DNA from: Podila epigama
Taxonomy: Eukaryota > Mortierellomycota > Mortierellomycetes > Mortierellales > Mortierellaceae
Direction: 5' to 3'
NCBI GenBank assembly: GCA_015679605.1
Contig: JAAAVE010000097.1
Coordinates: 1,578 to 34,103, forward strand
Length of the DNA stretch: 32,526 bases
Shown: in pieces, positions 1-10,500 of the stretch
Layout: the number at the start of each line of letters is the position of its first letter
Position numbering within the stretch: position 1 is the first letter of the stretch
Notes under the pieces: model-generated
What the model was told of the DNA's origin: nothing
What the model saw: the letters and a program-made list of their open reading frames with translations, nothing else
Databases searched by the model: none
Program-made: the position numbers and the translations under genes

Positions 1-488
1 AAAAAAAAAAAAAAAAAAAAAAAAAAGCCCCCTCTACACATGGCCAGATCCTTGGACAACGTCAGGATGACAAACAAAAAAAGATTATCCATCTCGCCTA
101 CATCCTCCCTTACTCCGTCCTTCCATTGTCACCCGAATTAAACCAAAGGAAACAAAGTTTAGCCACTCGCTTTGACTCTATAACCCAAAAGGACAACTTC
201 GACTCATCGACCTATCGCCATGACATAGAGACATGTGTTTGTGTCCAACGAAATAAGGAAATAAAATGAATCGGACTGGCGACCGGAGAGATCAGGATTA
301 CCTGTTCAACTAAACTACTGCATGTGCATGGCATGCATGAGTGGAAGTAGCACTCTTCATGAACAGGGGAGAAAAAAAAAAGAGAGCTCGATCGTAGACG
401 CTGCTGCATCCTCCTTACACACCACACCGTCAATCAATCCGACAAAAGAAAAGCGCACTAACCATCTTTTTACATTTTGTATCGATAG
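1..488. other. Left edge: poly(A) run and unassigned sequence upstream of the CASTOR-like exon
   Basis: The window opens with 26 consecutive A residues. After that I find no exon I can support. The end of the stretch looks like an intron: a CTAAC-type branch point lies near 456-461 and an AG acceptor at 487-488, where homology to CASTOR ACT domains begins. The N-terminal half of the first ACT domain should lie upstream, but no reading frame in 27-440 encodes anything resembling it. Either the intron is long and earlier exons lie outside the window, or the sequence is incomplete here. Confidence 0.5.
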
Positions 489-1805
489 TGTCCATCTTTT
501 ACATGAGTACTTATCAGACCGACCTATTGTTTGTAAGTTGCGTATAGTCATCAATCTTGTTGTTGACTTGTTGTTAACCTTTGCAGCTTTTACTAAGATG
601 ACATATTCGGGTTCCTCACATTAGGTTCAAGAGAATCGACTTGCCGTAGTTTCTCACACGTTATCTAAACATGGACTATCTATTACCTGGGATGACAACG
701 CATCATGTACACCTCCACATACACCTATCCCGGATCAGCCTCACTTTGGACAGCAGGGCATGCATGCTATTCTCGAGGACAGTTCAGAAGGAGATATAGA
801 TTTCGGATATGCACCACCATCGCAGCATCATTACCCCAGCCAACACACAACACTAGTAGACTCTCTCGACGTCAAAGGTCTCTCCCTGGTGACCCCACCA
901 GGCTCCACAGACTCTGAGAGTGAGCGTGAACTGGAAAGTGATGAGGACGAAGATGATGGCGAGCAGTATGGTGACAAGACACGTTCTGGTCAATCATCAC
1001 GACACCCTCTTTCTATCGACATTGTATCCGCCCAAGGATTGAGTCGCCTCCATGACCAAGACTCTGCAGCATGGTCGCGCGAGGAAGCACAGTTTGAACA
1101 GAGGATCTTGAACAAGGCTTCACCTACAACAGAGACCGCTGCTGAACTTCGACAGCAAGCCATCCGCACCTTACCAGAGAACTATCTTCGATGTGTGGGA
1201 CTGAACACAGAACTGGAAGAAGGATCACAGCCCTGGGTCCTAAAGATCATCAAGATTCTGTTTTTCCATGACAATGTTAAAGAAAAGGCTATTAATGCAG
1301 GACGAGGGTGAGTAGAGTCGTGATTTCTTTTTTTCTTACATTCTGTTGAAAAGTGAAAGAGTAGGCAAATGGATATGTGTGTGTAAAATAATCTGCAAGC
1401 TGACATATCCATACATGGCAATATATAATATATAGTCCGAAGCACGATGCACCACGGTTTTTTTCTTTTACGGCGACTTCGGAATGTGTCTCCATGATCA
1501 CGGACGTGTACATTCTTGAAGAGTTTGAAGAACATGAGCTCTTCATGGACATGGATACTTGCCCTCTCCGACTCATCCAACTCGACCTCCATCGTTTCGG
1601 TCTTGACAAGTATGGTATCATCCACTCTGTTGCGCGACCTTTGACTGAGGCAGGTATTGAGCTTCTCTACCTGAGTACCTTTAGCACAGCCAACATCCTT
1701 GTGATGGAGCATCGTCTGACAGAAGCCGAAAAGATCCTGAGTGGTAGTGGAGCCAACACACCGACTGTTACCAAAGTTGAATTCTCTGAAGAAGAACTAT
1801 TATGA
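489..1805 (+). CDS. CASTOR/GATS-like ACT-domain protein (5' partial)
   Basis: Exons are 489-532, 625-1307 and 1436-1805; 364 residues are visible. The gene is partial because the acceptor at 487-488 implies earlier exon(s) I cannot find. Exon 1 joined to exon 2 gives a segment containing STYQTD followed by FVQENRLAVV. This matches the end of the first ACT module of animal CASTOR proteins, the cytosolic arginine sensors that inhibit GATOR2/TORC1. The middle is an acidic, Ser-rich, probably disordered linker. Exon 3 encodes a second ACT module, with RFFSFTAT, then DKYGIIHSVARPL and LSTFSTANILV, which aligns with the CASTOR1 C-terminal module. From memory, the Asp of human CASTOR1 that contacts arginine (D304, in STFNFD) falls on Ala here, so arginine binding is doubtful. 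The last codons are acidic (FSEEELL). The family call is strong; ligand and TORC1 role are inference. Confidence 0.8.
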
Positions 1806-2016
1806 ATGTGAGCGATACCAATAAGAGAGAAAGAGATAGAGAGATAGAGCGGACGCGAGCGCAGCTTCTGCGATTTTTGTAAATACAGCAGTCATTGTTG
1901 CCAGAGAACAATCGGTCTAACAAACCCGAGGAAAGAGAAGGAAAGGGAAAAACATCATCTCCCCTTTTTTTTCTGTTGAATCCCTTCCACCACACAAACG
2001 AAACGCATCCATCACC
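1806..2016 (+). promoter_or_regulatory. Short intergenic 3'/5' region before ATP20
   Basis: These 211 nt separate two genes on the same strand, so they hold the 3' UTR of the CASTOR-like gene and the promoter and leader of the subunit g gene. The first part is purine-rich (GAGA/AGAG). A T run lies near 1963-1970, and the A/C-rich leader ends in CACCATGA around the start codon. No TATA box is evident. Confidence 0.4.
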
Positions 2017-2727
2017 ATGAACGCTGTTACCAAGACCCTTGCCACTGCCACTCAGACTGCCTCCAAGCTCTCTGGTAATGATTAGACACTTTACATTTTT
2101 CATGGACTCGACCATCATTTAGCCAAGTCGGTCTTCAACCAAACCAACAACACAAATCCACCACTTTTTTATCCCGAGTCGTAGCATTAGAACAAATTTA
2201 CATTTTTGTTCAATCTGGTGCCTGAAAATCATTTATTCTTTTTTTTATTTTGCTGGGACTCGGGATCATGAACCATTCTGATGCGTTGAACCATGCTTCA
2301 TTTTCTTCTTTACTTGGAAACACAACCCGAATATTGTTTTTTACACTCTTGTCTGCACAGCTCACTTACAATTTCTTTCTCCATCATCTCGCACCTACTG
2401 CTGCTTCGCATTTGATACACTTTCTTAGGCCCCATTGTGTACAATGCCAGGGTTGCTGGTCAGGTCGCCAAGCAGGTTTACATCCGTGAGGGTATGGCCC
2501 CTCCTTCGGCTGCTCAGTTCGAGACCGCCAAGCAGGCTACTTTGAAGTTTGCCCAGGAGGCTCGTTCCGCCAACACATGGAAGAACATTTCCAAGGATCA
2601 GTACATCAAGGCTGGTCTCGTTGCTGCTGAGGCCTATGCTTTCTTCTTGGTGGGCGAGATCATTGGACGTCGCAACTTTATCGGATACAACGTCCAGGCT
2701 GCCGACAGCCATGCCGAGCACCACTAA
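2017..2727 (+). CDS. ATP20: Mitochondrial F1Fo-ATP synthase subunit g
   Basis: Exons 2017-2074 and 2429-2727 encode 118 residues; the intron (2075-2428, 354 nt) is long for this window. Subunit g is a small inner-membrane protein of the Fo sector that, with subunit e, drives dimerisation of ATP synthase and cristae shaping. The family signature is clear: PIVYNARVAGQVAKQVYIRE early, and a single C-terminal membrane helix (AEAYAFFLVGEIIGRRNFIGY) carrying the GxxxG motif (GEIIG) that packs against subunit e. Length fits fungal subunit g. The first 20 residues are Thr/Ala-rich with Lys and no acidic residue, consistent with mitochondrial delivery. The splice falls inside the Gly codon before PIVYN (G|GC), preserving frame. 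Confidence 0.95.
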
Positions 2728-3468
2728 AGAAATTGTTGCGTTTTCTTTTCTTTTAAAGAGTTGGAATAATGGATGCGAACAAAAAAAAAATATAACGGAT
2801 TTCGGGAGGCAAAAACCTATAAAAAAAAAAAAGAAAAAGAAATGAAGAGATCTCTTTTCTTGGATACCTGACCATCTCCCTGGCAACCATTTTTTTCCTT
2901 TTTCCTTTTCTTTTTTTTTCTCGTTCTCTATCCTTTGTGTCTGCATGCATTGTATGTAAGTTGTGCTTTGATTCGGTTGTTTTGTTGATCTGCGATCTCT
3001 TTCTATTATCGTGCCAGATCACAATAGTGAAAAGAAAAAAAAAATGCCAACACAATCTTTTTTTACATCTTTTCTTTCAATTAGCATTTTCTTTACTTCT
3101 TTGAAAAGGGTCCATTGACCTTTTTGTGCCTTTTATATCTCCCTACAGATTCTCCCCTCTACAATTTCAAGTGCGTCTACACATGGTGCATAGCAACTAC
3201 ATGTGTAATAAATATATACATTGTCCAAAAAAAAAAGTAAATAGGATATATCTCGTACGAATGAGGTCCGAGCGATTCCAACGAATCGGATTTAAGCAAA
3301 AAAATATCATCACTCGGCAACAAAACGTCACTTTCTTCACTTTGCTTTTAACATTCCATTTCCTCATTCATTCACTCTCATTTCACACCTTCACAATCAT
3401 CTCATTCTCAGTCCTATTCTCTCATTTCGTCTCCTTGTTTCTTTTTGATATTGTATTAAAACTTCACT
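2728..3468. other. Intergenic region, ATP20 to reductase gene
   Basis: About 740 nt between two plus-strand genes. It is dominated by A and T runs (for example 2781-2790, 2821-2841 and 2890-2920) and pyrimidine-rich DNA just before the next start codon (3340-3460). Open frames on both strands here are low-complexity Phe/Lys/Ser translations of those runs. I see no gene, RNA or clear promoter motif apart from the pyrimidine-rich leader. Confidence 0.5.
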
Positions 3469-5070
3469 ATGAAAGCACTTGTTGTCGAAAAATCCAGCTC
3501 CAGTGTCACACCAGTGTACCACGATGCAAAACTTGTCGACCTTCCAAAACCCACCCAACTTCAAGAGAACGAGGCTTTACTGGAAGTGAACGCAGTTTCG
3601 TTCAACCACCGAGAATTATGGATCCGTAAGGGACAATACCCTGTAAGAGGATGGTTTTTTCAACTCTTGATATGATTCAAAAAAACAAAAATAGGCGCAT
3701 AATTTCTCACATCCTTGACTTTAAAAAAAAAATCAATAACAGGGAATCGTGTTTGGGTCGGTTCTTGGCGCCGATGGGGTTGGACGAATTGCTGAACTCA
3801 AGGGTCCCTCAAGACACCATGTTGGAGATCGCGTGATTGTAATGCCTTCAGTCGGTTGGTACAAGGATCCTCGTGGACCTGAAGATGCTTACTATATTCT
3901 TGGAGGAGGTCATGCTCCAGGTGCGACATTTTTTCTTTTTTGTTTTTTTAATTGCCTCAATCTGTCATCTTTTTGCGAAAAAAAACACAAAAACACATTT
4001 CGCATGTTTACATTTTTCAAAAACGAAAAAAAAAGGTATCTTTGCCGAGTATTATGTTGCGCAGCATGACGACATCTTCAAGGCACCTGAGCACTTGACA
4101 GACGCTGAGGCGGCAGCCTTGCCATTGGCGGGATTGACAGCATACCGTGCAGTCTTTACAAAGGGACAAGTCACCAAGGGACAGAATGTGCTCATTACTG
4201 GCATTGGTAAGCCAAAAACAAAAGACGGGGCCTTCTTGTAAAGATCAATGATTCTGAAAAAGATCAGGGTGGACTAGACGGTCTCTCACACAAACAAGCC
4301 CCCACACACACACTTTTTCGTTTAGGTGGTGGTGTTGCGTTGATGGCATTGTCTCTGTGTGTTGCTGCTGGCGCCAATGTCTATGTCACATCGTCGGATG
4401 ATGAAAAGATTGCCAAGGCTGTCCGCTTAGGCGCCAAAGGTGGTGTTAACTATAAAAATGGTGAGTAAAGATTTGCCGTCTCGAATTCTTTTTTTTTTTC
4501 TATGGTATTCAATGTACGTCCATTGTCCAATGTTCCTTACTGAAATCGTTTTCATTTTTTATAATGTTGTAGACAAATGGGGAGCCAAGCTCAGAGAGCT
4601 AGCAGAGGGAGCCTTTTTGGACGTGGTCATTGATGGTGCTGGAGGAGATGGCGCCAAGACCTTTGTACAGCTACTTCGCACGGGAGGCATTATCGTGTCC
4701 TACGGCATGACGGTCAAGCCCAAGGTTGATTTTGCCATGACTGCTGTTCTGAAGAACATTGAGATCCGTGGAAGCACCATGGTAAGGATATAGGAAACGA
4801 TTTTCTTTTTGAGTTCGTTGAGGTCATCGTATCATATCCACTATTCAAAGGTTCTGAATCCTCTAACGCGTTTTTTCTTTTTAAATACTCTAGGGTTCAC
4901 GTGAAGAGTTTCAACAAATGCTGGCCTTTGTATCCAAGTACAAGATCAAGCCTGTGGTCAGTGATGTCTGGCAAGGTCTCGAGAGTGCTGAGCATGCCTT
5001 TGATACCCTCAAGAAGGGCAGTCAATTCGGAAAACTTGTCCTTGTCCTCAAGACCGTTTCAAAGCTTTAA
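3469..5070 (+). CDS. YogA-like zinc-independent medium-chain dehydrogenase/reductase
   Basis: Six exons (3469-3642, 3743-3920, 4036-4206, 4326-4460, 4573-4781, 4894-5070) encode 347 residues, the usual length for the MDR superfamily. The N-terminal GroES-like part runs MKALVVEK ... NAVSFNHRELWIRKGQYP ... GSVLGADGVGRIAEL, with NHR where classical alcohol dehydrogenases carry the catalytic zinc Cys. This is typical of quinone-oxidoreductase/YogA-type members such as the S. pombe C1773.06c family. The Rossmann dinucleotide motif is LITGIGGGVALMAL (residues about 170-184), followed by SSDDEKIAKAVRLGA, an acidic and basic pattern compatible with NAD(P)H. It is probably a cytosolic NADPH-dependent reductase or quinone oxidoreductase; the substrate cannot be read from sequence. 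Several phase-1 introns split Gly codons. An AATAAA lies 3 nt after the stop. Confidence 0.9.
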
Positions 5071-5072
5071 AG

Positions 5073-5078
5073 AATAAA
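5073..5078 (+). terminator. AATAAA polyadenylation signal of the reductase gene
   Basis: A canonical AATAAA begins 3 nt after the TAA stop. The next start codon is only about 200 nt downstream, so a short 3' UTR is expected. Confidence 0.4.
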
Positions 5079-5272
5079 AAACGACGCGGACGCGTTTCCT
5101 TTTCCCCTTTTGGGCAATGTCACGATCTAAAAAAATTGCGCCACTCAATCCCCCAATCCCAAAGATTTTTTTGGGTCTTCTTCCCCCTTCTCTCCTTTTT
5201 TTCAAAATTTCTTTCGTCCCACCAAACCCCCAAACCAATCACCAATACCCATCCTCATTTCCTACAATCACC

Positions 5273-7409
5273 ATGGTTGACCATTCAGAACTCATTGCAC
5301 AGTTTGTTAGCGTCTCTGGAACCACACCTGAACAGGCTCAGTTTTATCTGGAATCTGCCAACTGGGACATTGATGTATGAAGCAACCAACCCTTTCATGG
5401 AATGAGGGACACAATTGCGCGTACAATTTCGAGCAAGCAAAGGATATATATATCTCTCGAATTTGAAAAGTTGAAACATATTTTTATTATTGTATACTTT
5501 CATATACTAGACCGCGACAAGCAACTTTTACGATGCACCAGATGCATCCAGTGCAGGCGGTGCGAGGGCTGGTGCCTCATCTGCTGCCGCTCACAACGAT
5601 GACGATAATGATGAGGATTTGCAGCATATCATCGGTCGCACCGCATCTGCGTCCTCTGAAGGCAAACGCAAGGCGGATACATCTGGTCGTAGACAAGGGT
5701 ACGTCACCTTCTCTCTCTCTTCCCCCTTGAGGGACGGACGTTTTTTCTCAAAGTGACTGCTCATATTCAACTTACCCACTTTTTTTTTTTTTTTTGGCTT
5801 GACTTTATTGTGTGAACTCCCTTCTGACATTACACCGATTTTAAAGAGGCATCGCTACCTTTCGTGATATCTCCAAGGAGGACTCTGACTCTGAAGAGGA
5901 ACCAGACAAGGATGCTCAGAACTATTTTGCTGGCGGTGAAAAGTCGTATGTCCATTATTGTGTTTATATTATTCATTACCGGTTGCAGTTGCAGTTGCAG
6001 TTGCACAACACCTCACCTTTCCATGATACTTACATTCTCTCTATGACTATATGCCCTTCATTCTCATTGTATTAGAGGTGTACTCCTTCAAGGACCCCCT
6101 GGAAAGAAGGATCACAAGTCTCTAGTGGATGATATTCTCAAGAAGGCTGCCGAGTATGTACATGAGGAATGAAAGAAATAATATCAAGGGAGTGGAAAGG
6201 GAGGTGTGATGAGAGGAGGGAAAAAAAGAAAAGACAGATGCTAACAAGTCGCGCTTTTCGAATGTAGTGGCGGAATTGCTCCAGAGGAACCATCTAAAGA
6301 GCCAACAAGGACATATTTCGGTGGATCAGGTAACTCTCCATTTTTTGCGGCCTTTTTTCTGTTTAAAATGAGACCAAGGAAAAGCGATGTAAAGAGGACA
6401 AGACGCTTACTTATCTCTCTTCTCTTGATGATGCTAATGACTGTAGGCAACCGTTTGGGAAGCGAAGCAGAGTCGTCTTCTTCGTCGGCCCCTGCCCCTC
6501 GAGCCCCTACCACGCGCACCCCATCACCTTCTACAGAAATGGAAACTGTAAGGAATCATCGCATGCCCTGATCATTTGTTTTTGGAGGAAGGAAGGAAGG
6601 AAAAAAAAATGGAGATTGCATCTAAACTCTTGGACACTACTTTTAAAAATCCCAAAACCTCTAGGCTACACGACAACTCACTTTCTGGCGCAATGGATAC
6701 AGCATTGAAGATGGACCCTTGATGAGTTATACGGACCCTGCTAACAGAGAGTTTTTGGATGCCATCAACCAAGGGTAATAATGATGAACAGGAATGAATA
6801 CTAAGCATGTTCACCTTGATGCAACACTACTTTACACAATCTTTTCTCCTTTGAACTATAAAACAAAAAACATAATCCAAAAGCAAACTAACAGAATATA
6901 TCCTTGGCAATTGTGATGATAGACATGCGCCCATCAAGTACCTCAACGTCAAGCCAGGACAACCTGTGGAGATGCGCGTGGCCAAGCGCTTGGAAGAGGA
7001 CTACAAGGAGCCACCCAAGGCACCACCCAAGGCATTTGAGGGCACTGGCAACCGCTTGGGCAGCGTTGCTTCTCCTTCGGCAGCGGAAAGCAGCGCTACG
7101 CCTGGGGCCTTCCCTGGTGGACAACAGTCGACTGCAGCACCCACCCCTCGGCGGGTTGAAATTGACGAGTCTTTGCCCGTGACACCCATCCAGATCCGAT
7201 TGGCAGATGGCTCTCGCATGATCGCACGATTCAACCATACTCATACAATCAATGACATTCGAGGCTATATCAATGCCTCACAGCCAGGTGAATCGTCAAG
7301 AGCCTATGTTCTTCAGACAAGTTTCCCCAAGAAGGATTTGACCAATGTCCAGGAGACAATTAAGGATGCAGGATTGTTGAATGCTGTAGTGCTCCAGCGA
7401 CACCTGTAA
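5273..7409 (+). CDS. SHP1: p47/Shp1 (Ubx1) Cdc48 cofactor: UBA-SEP-UBX protein
   Basis: Eight exons (5273-5374, 5511-5698, 5847-5945, 6076-6153, 6268-6329, 6447-6547, 6665-6774, 6923-7409) encode 408 residues. This is an adaptor for the AAA ATPase Cdc48/p97 in membrane fusion, ER/Golgi reassembly and ubiquitin-dependent degradation. Domains in order: UBA-like (1-40, [20 protein letters not shown]); an acidic linker; the conserved [10 protein letters not shown]...QGPPGKK block; a first SHP box (about 173-181, FGGSGNRLG); the SEP domain (about 213-275, [14 protein letters not shown]...[10 protein letters not shown]); a second SHP box (about 285-293, FEGTGNRLG); and a C-terminal UBX domain (about 334-408) ending [11 protein letters not shown]. 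The UBX loop usually reads FPR; here it is FPKK, close to the FPNK I recall for animal p47. The gene is convergent with the MIT-domain gene, 176 nt between stops. The SHP boxes make the p97 link confident. Confidence 0.96.
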
Positions 7410-7518
7410 GATGGCTGTTGTCATCTTTACTTCCTGTTTTGTCGAGCTAGGACTGTATAAAAGCCATGAAATAGTTGACAAGGCGCAGAAAAAGGACATG
7501 TGAACACTCGACATGAGG

Positions 7519-7524
7519 AATAAA
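7519..7524 (+). terminator. AATAAA polyadenylation signal of the p47 gene
   Basis: AATAAA followed by an A run lies about 110 nt after the p47 stop and 62 nt before the stop of the convergent MIT gene. The two 3' UTRs probably overlap. Confidence 0.4.
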
Positions 7525-7585
7525 AAAAAAATGAATGTATTCACTCAGGATGAATGATAAAAAAAAAAAAGGGTATGAGGGTAAA

Positions 7586-10500
7586 CTACTCATTGACCCA
7601 GGCATTGACACGCTTGAGGTATTTGCCCATGAGTTCTCCCAAGTCACGGATGACAAAGGCACAGATGACAGAGTGTAAAAAGTCGGCGAGTCGGCGAAGT
7701 CGATTGACAATTTGGATATGGGTTTGGAAGGGAGCCAAGGCATTGTAATGCTTGAGCATGTCTTCAAGAATATAGCTGGCTTGGAATAAGCTGACCACAG
7801 CATCGGTGTAAGCAGAACTGTCCTCACTAGAAGGAAAAGAAAAAGAAGGAAAAAAGGGATGTGAGTTATTTTTTGTTTTTGGCAATGCCAACAGACGCGA
7901 ATGACAATAAGAAGAAAAGGAAGAAAAACACCCTTTTTTCTACTTTACACTTTGTCGTTCCCAATTGATTTCTGCACGCTCTTGGAAAAGTTTTTCCACT
8001 GGTTCTTGAGCGATCCTGTATCGAGACCACTGGTATTTCCTCCGATCGATGGCAATGGTAATGGTAATGGACCTACGCCTACTCCAGGCAAAGCAGCTTG
8101 CACAGATTCTTGCATGTATGAACCATCTGGGCTTTGAAGCTGTTGATCGTCCATATGTCTGGTAGTATGTTGACTGTTATTGACATGTTGTCCTTGTTGA
8201 AGAGCAAGACTTAGCCCATGGTTTGCAGATATGGCTGAAAATCCTGTGCTTGTGCTAGGCGATGATGATGATGATCCATTGGCATGCTGTTGTTGATGTT
8301 GCTGCTGTTGTTGGTGGTGGTGATGATGATGATGATGATGATGATGTTGCTGTTGTTGCTTGCCTGGTCGATGAATAAACGAAAACTTTTTACTCAACCT
8401 TACTTGAATCTGTACAACCACCGCCTCCATCGCCTCCAACTCTCGAAGAATCAACGTCCGGTCTTGATCACCTTCAACACCACCACCAGGGCCGACCATC
8501 AATGTTAGCATCCCACGTTGAGCCTGTGTTTGCATCCGTGTGAGCAAAGTGTGTAGCGTTTGACATGAAGAGATCTTGATATCAGCTGCTGGCAATCGAA
8601 CAAAGGATTGGTACCAAATGGCCCTTGGTACAAAGAGCTGTCGTGTCAGGAACCCGCCCAGAGTCATGGTATGTTCTAACCGTCGCATCAACCAGAACCC
8701 ACGCATGTATGGATCTGTTGGTGGAGGTTCTAGCATCGGTGGAGGTGGCAATGGCTATAACAGGAAAGTGTGTGTGAAAAAAATCTCATCTTGTTAGTGG
8801 TGTTTTCGCATCGAGCCTTGTTCTATCGATTTGCAGTATGGTCGCTAGAAAATATAGATGTACACCCGCGAAACAAAAAGTAAACACTTACAAAAGTCTG
8901 GCCGCCAAATGGATCATCAGCCATTACTTCAAAGAGTGTGGAACCTGTTCCTCCCGTTGCTCCTCCTCCACCTCCTCCAGTCACCACAGGTAATCCAGCC
9001 ATACCAGCTCCACCACCTGCACCACCACCTGCCGCCATTGTCGTCATGGCTGTCGCAGACGATCCGAACATGTGGCTATACCCACTCAGTTTTGAGAAAC
9101 TACTATGATGACGCAAAAGCATGGGCTTTTGACCTGAATGATGAGGTGTTGTTCCCGAGACGCGTCCGACAGGAGATGAAGCTTCTTTCAAGGCTATTCG
9201 ATTCAAGTCCGAGTTGCGTTTGCTTTGGTTTGTTTTCGATACATCTTGTTGTTCATTTTCCTCGTTGTCTTCTTGTTCTTTATCATCTTGAATGCCTCCT
9301 TTGGAAGAAGGTAAAGAGGACAGCTCCTTTGTCAATGGGGATCGAGATGACGACTGGTGCTGATATAATGGATGAACTTGCGATGAAGGGTAAGCTGCAC
9401 TAGAGTGCGAATAAGACCGTTGGTGACGATGTTGATACGAGGTCCTGTGTATAGCCGGGGTGACTGGTAATGGGCTAGTGGGGCCTGTAGTAGCTGCTGC
9501 TGCTGTTGTTGCTGCTGTTGTTGCTGCTGTTGTTGCTGCTGTTGTTGCTGTTGTTGTTGCTGTTGTTGATATTGCTGTTGATGATGATGATGGTGGTGAT
9601 TCTGTTGTTGGAATCAATGTCGCAGGGGTGAGAGAAGACTGAACATTGGACGTCTTGATGATATCGTTGTCTTGAATAGATGCATTCGACTCTTTCTCGT
9701 TTTCAACGTTCGAGATGTCACCTATGGTAAAGTGAACATATGCATGCATGATTTAGTCAAAAAACAAAATGTGTGCAAACACAATCGTTTCCATTGCTCA
9801 AAAAAAAAAAAAAAAAAAAAAGAGCTGAACAAAAACACACAAAAAGACCCTCGCATGCCTCTTTTTCATCTACTTCTTCTTTACCTTTATCTGACGACAT
9901 CTGTTGTTGCTCTTGTTGAGAATGTGTCAAATCAAAGGAGCTAGTATCAATGCTCGTCAACTCGCGCGATGAGATTGTCGGTAGCCATTCATCTGGCATC
10001 AATGCCGCATCACTATAAAACTCTTCCAAGTCTACAGTCGAGGTCTGCTTCTTATCTTCTTCTTCTTTTGGTTCAGGTTCCCATCGATGTTGTCGTTGAT
10101 ACAGATGTTGGTGTTGATTATGCTGCTTTTGTTGGTCAGACTCACCTCCAGGAGGTAGTGGCGAGGGCTTTAGGTCAAAGGAACTATTGGTATCTTGCTT
10201 AGACCCTGTAGCAAGTCTAGGAATTGGAGGGAGTGGATGGTTCGTCAAAGGGCTCAAAGGCACAATCTGTGAGATTCGACGCATTCCTGGCGGTGGCGAT
10301 GTGGGTGATTGCGCACGGGTAGCAGGACCGTTGGAATGCTGCTGCTGCTGTGAGAGCGCGAGTGAAGCGAGGAATGTTTGGCTTGTAGACAGGTTGGGTT
10401 GTGGAGGGCGGAAATAGACAGCATTGGTATCATTTGGTAACGGTGAGGACGACGGTATAGGTCCAGGTACCGGGAGAGGTGGAGACAATGGTCCTCGAAG

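Noticed and set aside
322-624. 100-codon plus-strand open frame at the left edge
   Set aside because: It is out of register with the CASTOR-like exons it overlaps and crosses an A run and the intron at 533-624. The spliced frame with homology is a better explanation.
1182-1712. 176-codon minus-strand open frame
   Set aside because: It is the antisense of CASTOR-like exons 2-3 and their intron, and its translation shows no family resemblance.
3126-3629. 167-codon open frame overlapping the reductase start
   Set aside because: The translation is Phe/Ser/His-rich from a pyrimidine leader and runs into reductase exon 1 in the wrong frame.
8858-9403. 181-codon plus-strand open frame
   Set aside because: It is the antisense of MIT-gene exon 3, with composition set by the opposite-strand repeats.
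9801-9820. Homopolymer A/T runs as evidence of retroposed or mobile DNA
   Set aside because: Long A/T runs occur in nearly every intron and intergenic stretch here, without target-site duplications or element coding sequence.
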